In this document: piece after piece, positions 1 through 7,591 of the stretch
How the letters are laid out: each line of letters starts with the position of its first letter
How positions within the stretch are numbered: the stretch's first letter is position 1
Origin: JBQCHF01 sp051954955
GTDB taxonomy: Bacteria; Actinomycetota; Actinomycetes; Motilibacterales; Motilibacteraceae
Length of the DNA stretch: 57,169 nt
NCBI GenBank assembly: GCA_051954955.1
Contig: JBQCHF010000016.1
Location: 1 to 57,169, forward strand
Reading direction: 5' to 3'
The notes under the pieces: model-generated
What the model was told of the DNA's origin: nothing
Databases searched by the model: none
What the model saw: only the letters and a program-made list of their open reading frames with translations
Made by a program: the position numbers and the translations under genes

Positions 1-1
1 G

Positions 2-1243
2 GCGCTGCGCCGCGTCGTCGCCGTTCCGCCCGACGCCTTCGCCGACCGGCATTGGGGCCGAGAGCCCCTGCTCAGCCGCGCGGCGGACCTGCCTGCAGGC
101 GCCGCGGAGCAGCCCTTCGCCGACCTGCTCAGCCTGGCCGACGTCGACGAGCTGCTCTCGCGCCGGGGGCTGCGCACGCCGTTCCTCCGCCTGGCCAAGG
201 ACGGCGAGCTGGTGCCGCCGCGGCGCTGGACCAGCGGCGGCGGGGCCGGTGCGGAGGTCGGGGACCAGGTGAGCGACGACGCCCTGGTCGACCTGCTGGT
301 CGAGGGCACCACCGTGGTGCTGCAGGGCCTGCACCGCACCTGGCCGCCGGTGCGGGCGCTGGCCGGTCAGCTGGCCGAGGACCTCGGGCACCCGGTCCAG
401 GTGAACGCCTATCTCACCCCCGCGTCCTCGCGCGGCTTCGCGGCCCACTACGACGTCCACGACGTCTTCGTGCTGCAGCTGGCGGGGGAGAAGCGCTGGC
501 GGATCCACCGGCCGGTGCACCCGGACCCGCTGCGGGACCAGCCGTGGAGCGACCGGCCCGAGGCTGTGGCGGCGGCCGCCGAGGGGGAGCCGCTGCTCGA
601 CGTCGTCCTGCGTCCCGGCGACGCGCTCTACCTGCCGCGGGGCTTCCTGCACGCGGCCGAGGCGCTGGGCGAGGTGTCCGCGCACCTGACCATCGGCGTG
701 CAGCCGGTCACCCGCTACGCGGTGGTCGAGGCGCTGCTGCGCGCCGCCGCGGACGACCCCGCGCTGCGCGGCTCGCTGCCGCTGGGCGTCGACGTCACCG
801 ACCCGACCGCGATGGCACCGCACCTGCGCGACGTCGTCAGCGCCCTGGTCGCATCACTCGGAGCCGGCTCCGACGGCCCGTCGGACGAGCTTGTGTCCCG
901 GGTCACGGCTGACGTCGGCGACGCGGCGGTGCACGCCACCCGCCCGGCTCCGCTCGGCCCGTTCGCGCAGGCCGCCGCCGTGGAGGCGCTCGAGCTGGGC
1001 ACCGTGCTGCGCCGGCGCGAGCACCTGCGCGCGGCCGTCCGGCACGAGCGCGCTCGGCTCGTCGTGGTGCTGCCCACCAAGCGGCTGGACCTCCCGCTGG
1101 CGGTGGAGCCAGCGGTCCGCCGGGTGCTGTCCGGTGAGCCGGTCGCCGTGCGCGACCTGCCCGGGCTGGACGACGCCGACCGGTCCGTGCTGGCTCGGCG
1201 GCTGCTGCGCGAGGGCGTCGCGGTGCCGGTCGCCGGTCGGTGA
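2..1243 (+). CDS. Cupin/JmjC-like oxygenase, 5'-truncated by the window edge
   Basis: The frame is open from base 2, so the true start lies outside the window; about 413 codons are visible. The middle contains an H-x-D pair in 'HYDVHDVFVLQLAGEKRW' (near base 450) and a later histidine in 'LPRGFLHAAEA', followed by 'SAHLTIGV'. This is the His-x-Asp...His iron-binding layout of cupin_4/JmjC ribosomal oxygenases of the RoxA/MINA53 type, which are 2-oxoglutarate- and Fe(II)-dependent protein hydroxylases. The C-terminal half is the winged-helix-like tail usual in that family. The stop overlaps the next start as GTGA, so the two genes are probably co-translated. The substrate cannot be told from sequence. 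Confidence 0.85.
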   Translation, partial: ALRRVVAVPPDAFADRHWGREPLLSRAADLPAGAAEQPFADLLSLADVDELLSRRGLRTPFLRLAKDGELVPPRRWTSGGGAGAEVGDQVSDDALVDLLVEGTTVVLQGLHRTWPPVRALAGQLAEDLGHPVQVNAYLTPASSRGFAAHYDVHDVFVLQLAGEKRWRIHRPVHPDPLRDQPWSDRPEAVAAAAEGEPLLDVVLRPGDALYLPRGFLHAAEALGEVSAHLTIGVQPVTRYAVVEALLRAAADDPALRGSLPLGVDVTDPTAMAPHLRDVVSALVASLGAGSDGPSDELVSRVTADVGDAAVHATRPAPLGPFAQAAAVEALELGTVLRRREHLRAAVRHERARLVVVLPTKRLDLPLAVEPAVRRVLSGEPVAVRDLPGLDDADRSVLARRLLREGVAVPVAGR

Positions 1244-2178
1244 CAGGCCTCCCCGCCGAGTGGTGCTGGGTCGCCGCACGCGAGCGCGGCGACGACCTGG
1301 TCGGCACCGCGCCGCGGGCCGACCGCTGGCTGCTGGTGGAGCAGCCCGGGCCGTGGGGACGGGACGCGCTGCGCGAGTCCCGGCTGGCCCGGGCGGCCGC
1401 CGAGCGGGTGACCTGCGTGGCCGGGGAGCTGGGCGCCCGGGTGGCGGTCGTCCGTCGCCCGGGGCGCAGCGAGGACCGAGAGCGCCTGTGGGCGCTGGTC
1501 GACTGCCGGCGGCAGACCTGGCTCCACGGCCGGTGGCTGCACGAGGACGCGTTGGTCGACGGGGTGGAGCAGGCGGCCGGCGCTCCCGACGGCGCCGGCG
1601 AGAAGTGCCCGCAGCTGTGGCTGGTGTGCACCCACGGCCGGCACGACCGCTGCTGCGCGGTGCGGGGCCGCCCGGTGGCCGCAGCGCTGGCTGCGCTGCA
1701 CCCGGCGGGCGAGGGCGCGCCGGAGGTGTGGGAGTGCTCGCACGTGGGTGGCGACCGGTTCGCCGGCAACGTCGTCCAGCTGCCCACCGGCACCTACTAC
1801 GGCTGGGTGGAGCCGGAGGACGCCGGCCGGCTGCTGGCCGTGCACGCCGCGGGACGCGTCGACGTCGAGCGCTGGCGCGGCCGGTCCACGCTGCCCCCGG
1901 CGGTGCAGGCCGCCCAGCAGCACCTGCGCCGGCAGCGCGGCCTGGACCGCCTCGACGACCTCGCCCCGCTCGGGTGCGAGCGCTCCGGGGAGGGGTGGCG
2001 GGTGCGGCTCGACGCCGGCGGCGAGGTCGTCGACGTCGAGCTGCGGCAGGAGAGCGGTCCCTCGGCCGCCCATCTGACCTGTGCGGCGCGTGCTGCGGCC
2101 GCCCCCGCACGCTGGAAGGTGACGGCGATCAGAGCCTTCTCAGAGATACCCCCCATGGGTATTGTCACCAGCACCTGA
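1240..2178 (+). CDS. Sucrase/ferredoxin-like family protein (thioredoxin-fold [2Fe-2S])
   Basis: 312 residues from a GTG that overlaps the upstream stop. The motif 'CTHGRHDRCCAVRG' begins at Cys130, and 'HVGGDRFAGNVVQLP' follows near residue 168. Both are diagnostic of the sucrase/ferredoxin-like (Apd1-related) family, in which Cys and His residues ligate a [2Fe-2S] cluster in a thioredoxin-like fold. A soluble cytoplasmic redox role is expected; no signal peptide is seen. The last codons overlap the palindromic operator of the next gene, so the two transcription units are tightly packed. Confidence 0.85.
   Translation: MTGLPAEWCWVAARERGDDLVGTAPRADRWLLVEQPGPWGRDALRESRLARAAAERVTCVAGELGARVAVVRRPGRSEDRERLWALVDCRRQTWLHGRWLHEDALVDGVEQAAGAPDGAGEKCPQLWLVCTHGRHDRCCAVRGRPVAAALAALHPAGEGAPEVWECSHVGGDRFAGNVVQLPTGTYYGWVEPEDAGRLLAVHAAGRVDVERWRGRSTLPPAVQAAQQHLRRQRGLDRLDDLAPLGCERSGEGWRVRLDAGGEVVDVELRQESGPSAAHLTCAARAAAAPARWKVTAIRAFSEIPPMGIVTST
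2146..2162. promoter_or_regulatory. CsoR-like copper operator
   Basis: The 17-bp near-palindrome ATACCCCCCATGGGTAT pairs ATACCC with GGGTAT around a 5-bp centre. This matches the TACCC-N-GGGTA dyad typical of CsoR/RcnR-family operators. It lies 26 bp before the ATG of a His-rich DUF4396 gene, a family often found in copper-responsive loci. No csoR gene is in the window. Assignment rests on pattern only. Confidence 0.6.
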
Positions 2179-2188
2179 GGAGGCACCC

Positions 2189-2830
2189 ATGCGACAGCGA
2201 GACCACGGGCGACCGGATGCGCTGGTCGACCAGCACCAGCACCACCAGCACAGCGACGGGGATGAGCACGCGGACCAGACGCGGATGCCCGTCCGGATCG
2301 CGGAGGCCGAGGCGGGCGGGCACGCCGGGCACCGGGAACCGCTCGAGGCCGACCTGCGCTCGCTGCCGGCCACGGCCGAGCCTGCAGAGGGACTCACCCG
2401 CGTGGCCGTCGCGGCGACCCTGCACTGCCTCACCGGCTGCGCGATCGGCGAGGTGCTGGGGCTGGCGCTGGCGACCTGGTGGGGCTGGTCGAACGTGCCC
2501 AGCGTGCTGCTGGCCGTCGCGCTCGCGTTCGTCTTCGGCTACGCCCTCACGATGGGCCCGGTGCTCCGCTCCGGTCTGGGCCTGCGCCGGGCGGTGCAGG
2601 TGGCGCTGGCAGCGGACACCGTCTCGATCGTGACCATGGAGGTCGTCGACAACGCGGTGGTGCTCGCCGTCCCCGGTGCGATGGACGCAGGCCTGTCCGA
2701 CCCTCTGTTCTGGGGCAGTCTCGCGGTGGCGCTGGCCGTCGCGTTCGCGGTCACCGTGCCGGTGAACCGGGCGCTCATCGTCCGCGGCAAGGGGCACGCG
2801 GCTGTGCAGGGGCAGCACGGGCAGCACTAG
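2189..2830 (+). CDS. DUF4396 domain-containing His-rich membrane protein
   Basis: 213 residues, starting at an ATG preceded by TGAGGAGG. The cytosolic-type N-terminus is rich in His/Asp/Gln ('DQHQHHQHSDGDEHADQ'), and the C-terminus ends in 'GKGHAAVQGQHGQH'. Between them are three to four hydrophobic segments carrying the family hallmarks 'LHCLTGCAIGEVLG', 'FGYALT', 'ADTVSIVTMEVVDN' and 'PGAMDAGL'. The function of DUF4396 is not established. Paired Cys, an ME(V)VDN segment and His-rich tails suggest metal (probably copper) handling, which agrees with the CsoR-like operator directly upstream. Confidence 0.85.
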   Translation: MRQRDHGRPDALVDQHQHHQHSDGDEHADQTRMPVRIAEAEAGGHAGHREPLEADLRSLPATAEPAEGLTRVAVAATLHCLTGCAIGEVLGLALATWWGWSNVPSVLLAVALAFVFGYALTMGPVLRSGLGLRRAVQVALAADTVSIVTMEVVDNAVVLAVPGAMDAGLSDPLFWGSLAVALAVAFAVTVPVNRALIVRGKGHAAVQGQHGQH

Positions 2831-2927
2831 CCGATCGGCCGGGAACAGGCCTGGGGGGACGCGCGTTCCACCCGGTGCCCGACGAGAAGGCCGGATCGGC
2901 TGGTAGCGTCGGGAGCACAACTGCACA

Positions 2928-3305
2928 GGGGGTGATCGGTTTCGACTGCGGATGTCGAAGCAGGGGAAGCGGGTCGAGGATGCCGGGACGATCTCGTTAA
3001 CCATGACCGGCAAACCAATAGGTGCCAATACCAAGTGCACCCAGGGCGCTTGCGCCCTCGCCGCCTGAGCGAGGACGTTGCCCTTGTCAGCCTAGGGTCG
3101 CTCCCGACCTAGGACCTGGCATCAGCTAGGGAGCTTCACCAAGGAGCCCGGTCGCGGGGCTCCGCGGGACATCTCACAGCGACTGGGCCCGGCAGCAGCT
3201 CGCCTGCGTGACTGCTGGGGCCGAGCAGACCACTAGCAGGCTGCACCCGGAGAAGCCCTGGTCCGGTGCCGCAGGACGCGGGTTCGATTCCCGCCACCTC
3301 CACCC
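2928..3305 (+). ncRNA. ssrA: tmRNA (transfer-messenger RNA)
   Basis: The 5' end GGGGGTGATCGGTTTCGAC and 3' end GGTTCGATTCCCGCCACCTCC are diagnostic. GGGGGUG (2928-2934) pairs with CACCUCC (3295-3301), with one G-U. The tag frame starts at GCC 3024 and reads ANTKCTQGACALAA before TGA 3066-3068, close to the ANTK...ALAA tags of other actinobacteria. The 3' terminus is altered: after discriminator A3302 the encoded triplet is CCC instead of CCA, because the island's att core ends at 3304. The original CCA is at 45342-45344. The native terminator is also displaced. The RNA should remain functional if the CCA is repaired after processing. Confidence 0.95.
3289..3304 (+). repeat. attL core of the ssrA island
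   Basis: TCCCGCCACCTCCACC, identical to 45328-45343. It covers the T-arm/acceptor 3' strand of tmRNA. The recombinase frame passes through it on the minus strand as codons for V-E-V-A-G. Confidence 0.9.
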
Positions 3306-3367
3306 CCGGAGGCTTACTAGAACAGCCGGCGTTGCAGACGTCGCTGAGTAGGCCTTCGACCAGCAAG

Positions 3368-3407
3368 GCAGAAGGACCGCCTCCCGATCGGGAGGCGGTC
3401 CTTCTGC
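3368..3407. terminator. Perfect 40-bp palindrome, probable element-borne terminator
   Basis: The 40 bases are their own reverse complement, with half GCAGAAGGACCGCCTCCCGA, giving an 18-bp stem with a minimal loop. It lies 63 bp past the attL core, where it could terminate ssrA transcription that has lost its native hairpin. It also falls inside the 3' part of the recombinase frame (coding RRTASRSGGGPSA), which is unusual. No clear T-tract follows on the plus strand. A recombinase or RNA-level regulatory role is the alternative. Confidence 0.55.
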
Positions 3408-5087
3408 TGTCCTGCGTGGCGTCGTCGCTGCCGGGGTCTGGCTTGTCGCCGTCGGTGGCGTTGTGGGCCTCGTGGACGGCGTGCAGGCGGCCGAAGGGCT
3501 CGCGCAGCTCGTGGCCGCTGATGTCTTCGTGGTCGACGTAGAGCTTGAGGAAGATCGCCTGGTTGAGCAGGCGGCGCTGTTCGTCGTCGCAGCGGCGGTA
3601 GAGCTCGCGCGGGTCGGTCAGCAGGGTCAGGCAGGCCTCGATGAGCCGGACGCCGTCGGATAGGTCTTCGTTGGTGGCCTGGAGCCGTTCGCGCAGGTGC
3701 TGGCGTTCGCGTTCGATCTCGCGCAGCTTCTGCTTGATCTTGCCCTGCGGCAGGGTGCCGTCGGCGGCCAAGTCGATGAGGTTCTCTTCCTTGGCGTCCA
3801 GGGCTCGCAGCTGGGTGGTGAGCTGCTGCTTGAGCAGCCGGGCGGCGGCTTCTTCGTCGTGCAGCGTCTGGGCCAGGTGGGTGCGGACGTCGGCGATGAA
3901 CTGGGCGCTGAAGCGGATGGTCGCGTAGTGCGCTTCGACGGCGTCCTCGAGGCGGATGACGTTGACGTGCGGGGTGGGGCAGCTGCCGAGCTGCTTGTTG
4001 CGGCAGAAGAAGTACGTGTACTCACTGCCGCGGGAGTTCACGGTGTGCTGGATGATCATGCGCTGGGTGATGCCGGCCTGCTGGCAGCGGCCGCAGAACA
4101 GCGAGCCCTTGAGGTAGTGGTGGTGCACCCGGCGGCGTTCCTTGGCGGCGGAGCGGCTCTCGATGATGTCCTGGACCCGGCCGAAGAGGTCTTCGTCGAT
4201 GAGCGCCTCGTGGCGTCCTTCGAACTCCTCGCCCTACTAGGTGATCAGGCCGAGGTAGTAGCGGTCGCGCAGCATGAGCGAGAGCTTGTTGATCGAGACC
4301 TGCTTGGCGGGATGCGCCGCCGTGGGCCGGCTGCGGAGGCCGCGGTCGTAGAGCTCGTCGGAGAGGTCGGCGAGGGTGTACTCGCCGGTGGCGTACAGCT
4401 CGAAGGCCAGCTTGACGAGCTCGGCGCGGTCGGGGTCGAGGGTGACGGTGCGGATCTCTCGGCCTTCGGAGCGGTCGAAGACGTTGAGGTAGCCCAGCGG
4501 GGCGCGGCCGAGGGTGCCGCCGCTCTTCGCCTTCTGGCCCATCTTGTAGGCGATGTCGGCGCCGGACTCCCGGGACTGGTACTCGTTGAAGGTGGCCAGG
4601 ATGCCGTGCATGAGCTGGCCCACGGGGGTGTCGTCGATGGACTCCATGGCGGAGATCAGCACGACGCCGCGCTTGCGCAGGTCGGCCATGACGATGGCGT
4701 CGTCGTAGCGGTTTCGGGCCATCCGGGAGAGCTTGTAGACGATGACGTAGTCGACGTCCTTGCTCTGTCGGACGCGGGTGAGCATCTGCTGGAAGGCGAC
4801 GCGCTTGGTCATCTCGGTCGCCGATTTGCCCGGCTCGATGTACTCGTCGATCACCGTGAGCCCGAGCTGTTCGGCCTTGCGCAGGCAGGCCTGGCGCTGG
4901 GCGGGGATGGAGATGCCTTCTGGGTCGTAGTCGGTCTTGACCTGGCCGGCGCTGGAGACGCGCAGGTAGATGACCGCCCGGGTGCCCGGCTCGGCGGCGC
5001 TGGCGGCGCTGGCGGCGTGCGGCACGGGGACGGGGAGGAGGGCGTCGTCCTCGATCTCGTCGGCGTAGTCGTCGCTGTAGGCGGTGC

Positions 5088-6665
5088 TCATGCTGCGCGT
5101 CCTTCCTCGCTGCTGGGGTCGGTGGCGGAGGGGGCAGCGGGTGGCCCGGTGGCGCGCAGGCTGCCGGCGGCGGGGAGCAGGTTGAGCGGGAAGCTGCGCT
5201 CGCGCAGCAGGGCCCCTTCGACCCGGCGGAGGGAGCGCAGGAGGGCGACCTGCTCGGTAAGCAGGGAGTCGGTGCCCGGATTTTGACAGCAGTATTTGAC
5301 AGCAACGTGGCCGAGAACGTGGGCGTAAGCCCGTGTGCGTAGGCGTCTGATCACGGGGGTCGGCGAGTCTGTGCTGACTTCGCGCAGCAGACTCTTAAGC
5401 AGGGTGTCGAGGGTTCGAGCCCCTCCTGGCCCTCCAGGGGTGAGCGCACGAAAAATCGTGCTTTCACCTGTGGATAAATCCGGTTTGACAGCAGTTTTGA
5501 CAGCAACGGCTGCTGTCAACGCCGTACCGAGAAGCTCTCGCTCTACCTGGGCGAGAGCTTTCGTTTGTCCTTCCAGGTCGCCGTGCTGGTAGAGCTGCTG
5601 GGTCGTGGTGACGTGCGCGTGCCCCAGGATCAGCTGGGCGTCGCGGGCGGGCACGCCCAGGTTCTTCAGCATCGTGGCGGCGGTGTGCCGGGTGTGGTGC
5701 ACCGTGATGCGCGGCAGGCCGGCCTCGTCCCGCAGCTCGTGGAAGGCCCGGACGAAGTTCTTCGGGTCGATGGGCGTGCCGGTGCTGCTGAGGAACACCA
5801 GCTCGCGGCCGATCGGGTCGTCGGCTGTCAGCTCGGCGTCCGGGACCGCGCCGTAGCGGCGTTCGTAGGACGCCAGGAGTTCGTCCTTGATGATGGCGAT
5901 GAGCGGCAGGTCGCGGCGACCGGCGGCGGTCTTGACTGGTCCTTGCTCCAGGGTCCTGCCGATGCGCTGCAGTTGCTGGCGGACGCGGATCTGGTCGCCG
6001 TGGAAGTCGACGTCGCACCAGCGCAGGCCGAGGACCTCGCCGCGCCGCATGCCATAAACGAGCAGCATCAGGTAGGCGGCGTACCAGCGGTGGCTCCTCG
6101 CGGTGTCGAGGAACTGGGCGGCCTCGTCGCGGTTCCACGGCTTGATGGGCTTGCGCTCCCAGGCGGGGATGTCGACGAGCTTGGCGACGTTGCGCAGGAC
6201 CAGCTCCTCGCGTTCGGCGCGGCTGAGTGCCGCGCGCAGGACGGTGCGCACCCGGTGCAGGGTGCGGACCGACTGGCCGCTCTTGAGCTGGTCGTTGAGG
6301 AGGTTCTGGACGTCGGCGACAGTTAGCTTGGTGAGCCGGATCTTGCCCAGGCGAGGGGCCAGGTGGACGCGGACGGTGCTCTCGTACAGCTCTGCCGTGC
6401 GGGGGCGGTTCTTGACCGCGACGACGGTGGTCAGCCAGTAGTCGAGGTAGGCGCCGACCGTCCACTCCTTCTCGGGCGCGCGGACGCCCTTGCGGGCAAG
6501 CGCGAGCTTGTCTTCCAGCCGGTCGTGAACCTCCTGCCGGGTGGCGCCGTAGACGTGGATGCGCTTGCGGCGGCCGTCGGTGGTGTCGACGAAGGCCGAT
6601 GCGGCGTAGCGGCCGTCGCTGCGCCGGTAGATGGATCCTTCGCCGTTGGCCTTCCTACCGGCCAT
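5088..6665 (-). CDS. Tyrosine recombinase (phage/ICE-type integrase)
   Basis: 525 codons. The N-terminal arm-binding segment ('GEGSIYRRSDGRYAAS') is followed by a SAM-like core-binding domain and a catalytic domain with 'YGMRRGEVLGLRW' (Arg near 207), 'HHTRHTAATMLKNLG' (H-x-x-R near 325), 'LGHAHVTTTQQLYQH' (His, and Tyr near 359). Family members usually end around residue 385-400. Here the frame continues about 140 codons through the tRNA-Lys-like att region ('GGPGGARTLDTLLKS' is the antisense translation of a tRNA 3' end) and stops in an ATGA overlap with the serine recombinase. The extension is probably incidental, but the coupling is real. All catalytic residues are present, so the enzyme may be active. 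Confidence 0.9.
   Translation of the reverse strand: MAGRKANGEGSIYRRSDGRYAASAFVDTTDGRRKRIHVYGATRQEVHDRLEDKLALARKGVRAPEKEWTVGAYLDYWLTTVVAVKNRPRTAELYESTVRVHLAPRLGKIRLTKLTVADVQNLLNDQLKSGQSVRTLHRVRTVLRAALSRAEREELVLRNVAKLVDIPAWERKPIKPWNRDEAAQFLDTARSHRWYAAYLMLLVYGMRRGEVLGLRWCDVDFHGDQIRVRQQLQRIGRTLEQGPVKTAAGRRDLPLIAIIKDELLASYERRYGAVPDAELTADDPIGRELVFLSSTGTPIDPKNFVRAFHELRDEAGLPRITVHHTRHTAATMLKNLGVPARDAQLILGHAHVTTTQQLYQHGDLEGQTKALAQVERELLGTALTAAVAVKTAVKPDLSTGESTIFRALTPGGPGGARTLDTLLKSLLREVSTDSPTPVIRRLRTRAYAHVLGHVAVKYCCQNPGTDSLLTEQVALLRSLRRVEGALLRERSFPLNLLPAAGSLRATGPPAAPSATDPSSEEGRAA
5281..5520. other. attP-like site: tRNA-Lys(CTT) 3'-end core flanked by arm-type repeats
   Basis: Bases 5392-5436 read as a tRNA from the anticodon loop to CCA: loop CTCTTAA with anticodon CTT, T-arm GAGGG-TTCGAGC-CCCTC, acceptor strand CTGGCCC, then T and CCA. 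The upstream side does not pair with GCAGG, so only the 3' part is tRNA-derived, as expected for a tyrosine-recombinase core. On both sides lie paired TTTGACAGCA repeats: 5282-5291 and 5295-5304, then 5484-5493 and 5495-5504, plus an inverted TGCTGTCAA at 5511-5519. Arms on both sides of the core resemble an attP rather than an attL or attR. Confidence 0.65.
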
Positions 6666-6873
6666 CGTCGGCTCCGTCGGCGCGTAGGCCAGTGATGAAG
6701 GCGTCGAGGTCGGCGGGTGCGATGAGGCGTCGCCGGTCGATGCGGATGGTCTTGAGGCGGCGGTTGTTGATCAGCTGGTAGATGTGCCAGCGGCTGATGC
6801 GGAGGACGTCGCATGCCTCCGGGACGGTCAATAATCTCTGTGGGGTGCTGTTGATATCGGTTGATGGGGTCAT
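6655..6873 (-). CDS. Excisionase-like HTH protein
   Basis: 72 residues with a MerR-type/excisionase winged helix: 'LLTVPEACDVLRISRWHIYQL' followed by 'RLKTIRIDRRRLIAPADLDAFI'. This is the typical pattern of small Xis or DNA-binding excisionase-family proteins that direct tyrosine integrases towards excision. Its 3' end overlaps the start of the integrase gene by 11 bp, as in int-xis pairs of actinobacterial integrative elements. Confidence 0.85.
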   Translation of the reverse strand: MTPSTDINSTPQRLLTVPEACDVLRISRWHIYQLINNRRLKTIRIDRRRLIAPADLDAFITGLRADGADDGR

Positions 6874-6891
6874 GCGATCCTCCCTTCTAAT

Positions 6892-7533
6892 TCAGTTGGT
6901 TGTTGCCAGATAGTCCTCGCTGCGGATTGTCCGCTGCGGGATGCCGGTGACGGTTTCGGTGCGGCCTATTTCAGATAAGCGGTGCAGGATGCGCCGGGTG
7001 GTGACGCCGAACCGGGCTGCGAGTTCGTCGTGGTCGTGGATTCGGGCGTAAGCCCTCTTCAGGCGGTTCTCGGGAATGAGTAGGCAGGCGGCGAAGTAGT
7101 CGGCGATGATTTCGCGCTCGCCGTAGACCACGAATGCCCGCTCGTCGTAGACGTTCTTCTGCATCGGGTGATCGATGATGTGCTTGAGCTCGTGGGGGAC
7201 GGTGAAGCGGCGATGGCTCTCCGGCTCGTCGGCGTGGACGTGGATGTGCCAGCTGCCGTGACCCCAGAAGGAGGCGCCGGAGGCCGGCAGGTCTGCCACC
7301 AGCTGGACTGTGATCCGGGGGAGCTGCCCGATGAGCTCGGTCGGGAACCGGTCGGTGCAGACGCCGAGGGCGTCGCGGAGCTTGGCGGCCTGGGCCTCGG
7401 CCAGCCGTAGTGACTCCAGGTGGCTCATCCGGCGAAGAGGCGCCAACGACCGCAGCTCGGCGAGCACGCTCGACCGCTTCTCCAAACTTGGAGCGGCGAC
7501 GATAGTGGGCAATGTTGGTGTGGTGGTTGACAT
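6892..7533 (-). CDS. ImmA/IrrE-family (M78) metallo-endopeptidase
   Basis: 213 residues with the zinc motif HELKH near residue 112 in 'FTVPHELKHIIDHP' and a downstream 'IIADYFAACLLIP' glutamate/aspartate helix typical of peptidase M78. In ICEBs1-type elements ImmA cleaves the element repressor ImmR to induce excision; here the XRE gene just upstream is the likely substrate. The C-terminal part has a helix-turn-helix-like segment ('LAARFGVTTRRILHRL'). Confidence 0.85.
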   Translation of the reverse strand: MSTTTPTLPTIVAAPSLEKRSSVLAELRSLAPLRRMSHLESLRLAEAQAAKLRDALGVCTDRFPTELIGQLPRITVQLVADLPASGASFWGHGSWHIHVHADEPESHRRFTVPHELKHIIDHPMQKNVYDERAFVVYGEREIIADYFAACLLIPENRLKRAYARIHDHDELAARFGVTTRRILHRLSEIGRTETVTGIPQRTIRSEDYLATTN

Positions 7534-7591
7534 ATTCAGTGGGTTTCCTTCTGGCCGGACAAGCCTTCATCCCACCCGAGTCCTGGCATAG

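Larger units (their letters stand above)
3136..5091 (-). pseudogene. Large serine recombinase, interrupted by two in-frame TAG codons
   Basis: The ATG overlaps the integrase stop (ATGA). The resolvase catalytic domain has 'IYLRVSSAGQ' (nucleophile Ser46/47) and the arginine motif 'SRMARN'; a 'recombinase' DNA-binding domain follows ('GRAPLGYLNV'...'YYLGLIT'). Codons 286-287 (4231-4236) are TAG TAG, where relatives typically have Tyr plus another residue. The same frame then continues with 'GEEFEGRHEALIDEDLFGRV', a zinc ribbon ('FCGRCQQAG'...'FFCRNKQLGSC') and a coiled coil. There is no stop before attL; the last 51 codons or so read antisense through ssrA ('VEVAGIEPASCG'). A GTG at 4128 could start a separate C-terminal polypeptide, but no good ribosome site is seen. 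The natural C-terminus appears to lie beyond the att core, at the opposite island end. Confidence 0.85.

Noticed and set aside
3697..5286. A 529-codon plus-strand frame opposite the serine recombinase
   Set aside because: The minus strand encodes clear recombinase motifs in the same region; the plus frame is a composition shadow.
5392..5436. A functional tRNA-Lys gene
   Set aside because: Only the 3' part from the anticodon loop is present; the 5' half and the pairing strand of the anticodon stem are missing.
5281..5520. Repeated TTGACAGCA units as a possible CRISPR or tandem repeat
   Set aside because: Only four direct units and one inverted unit flank a tRNA-like core; spacing fits integrase arm sites, with no repeat-spacer pattern. 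No CRISPR array was seen anywhere in the window.
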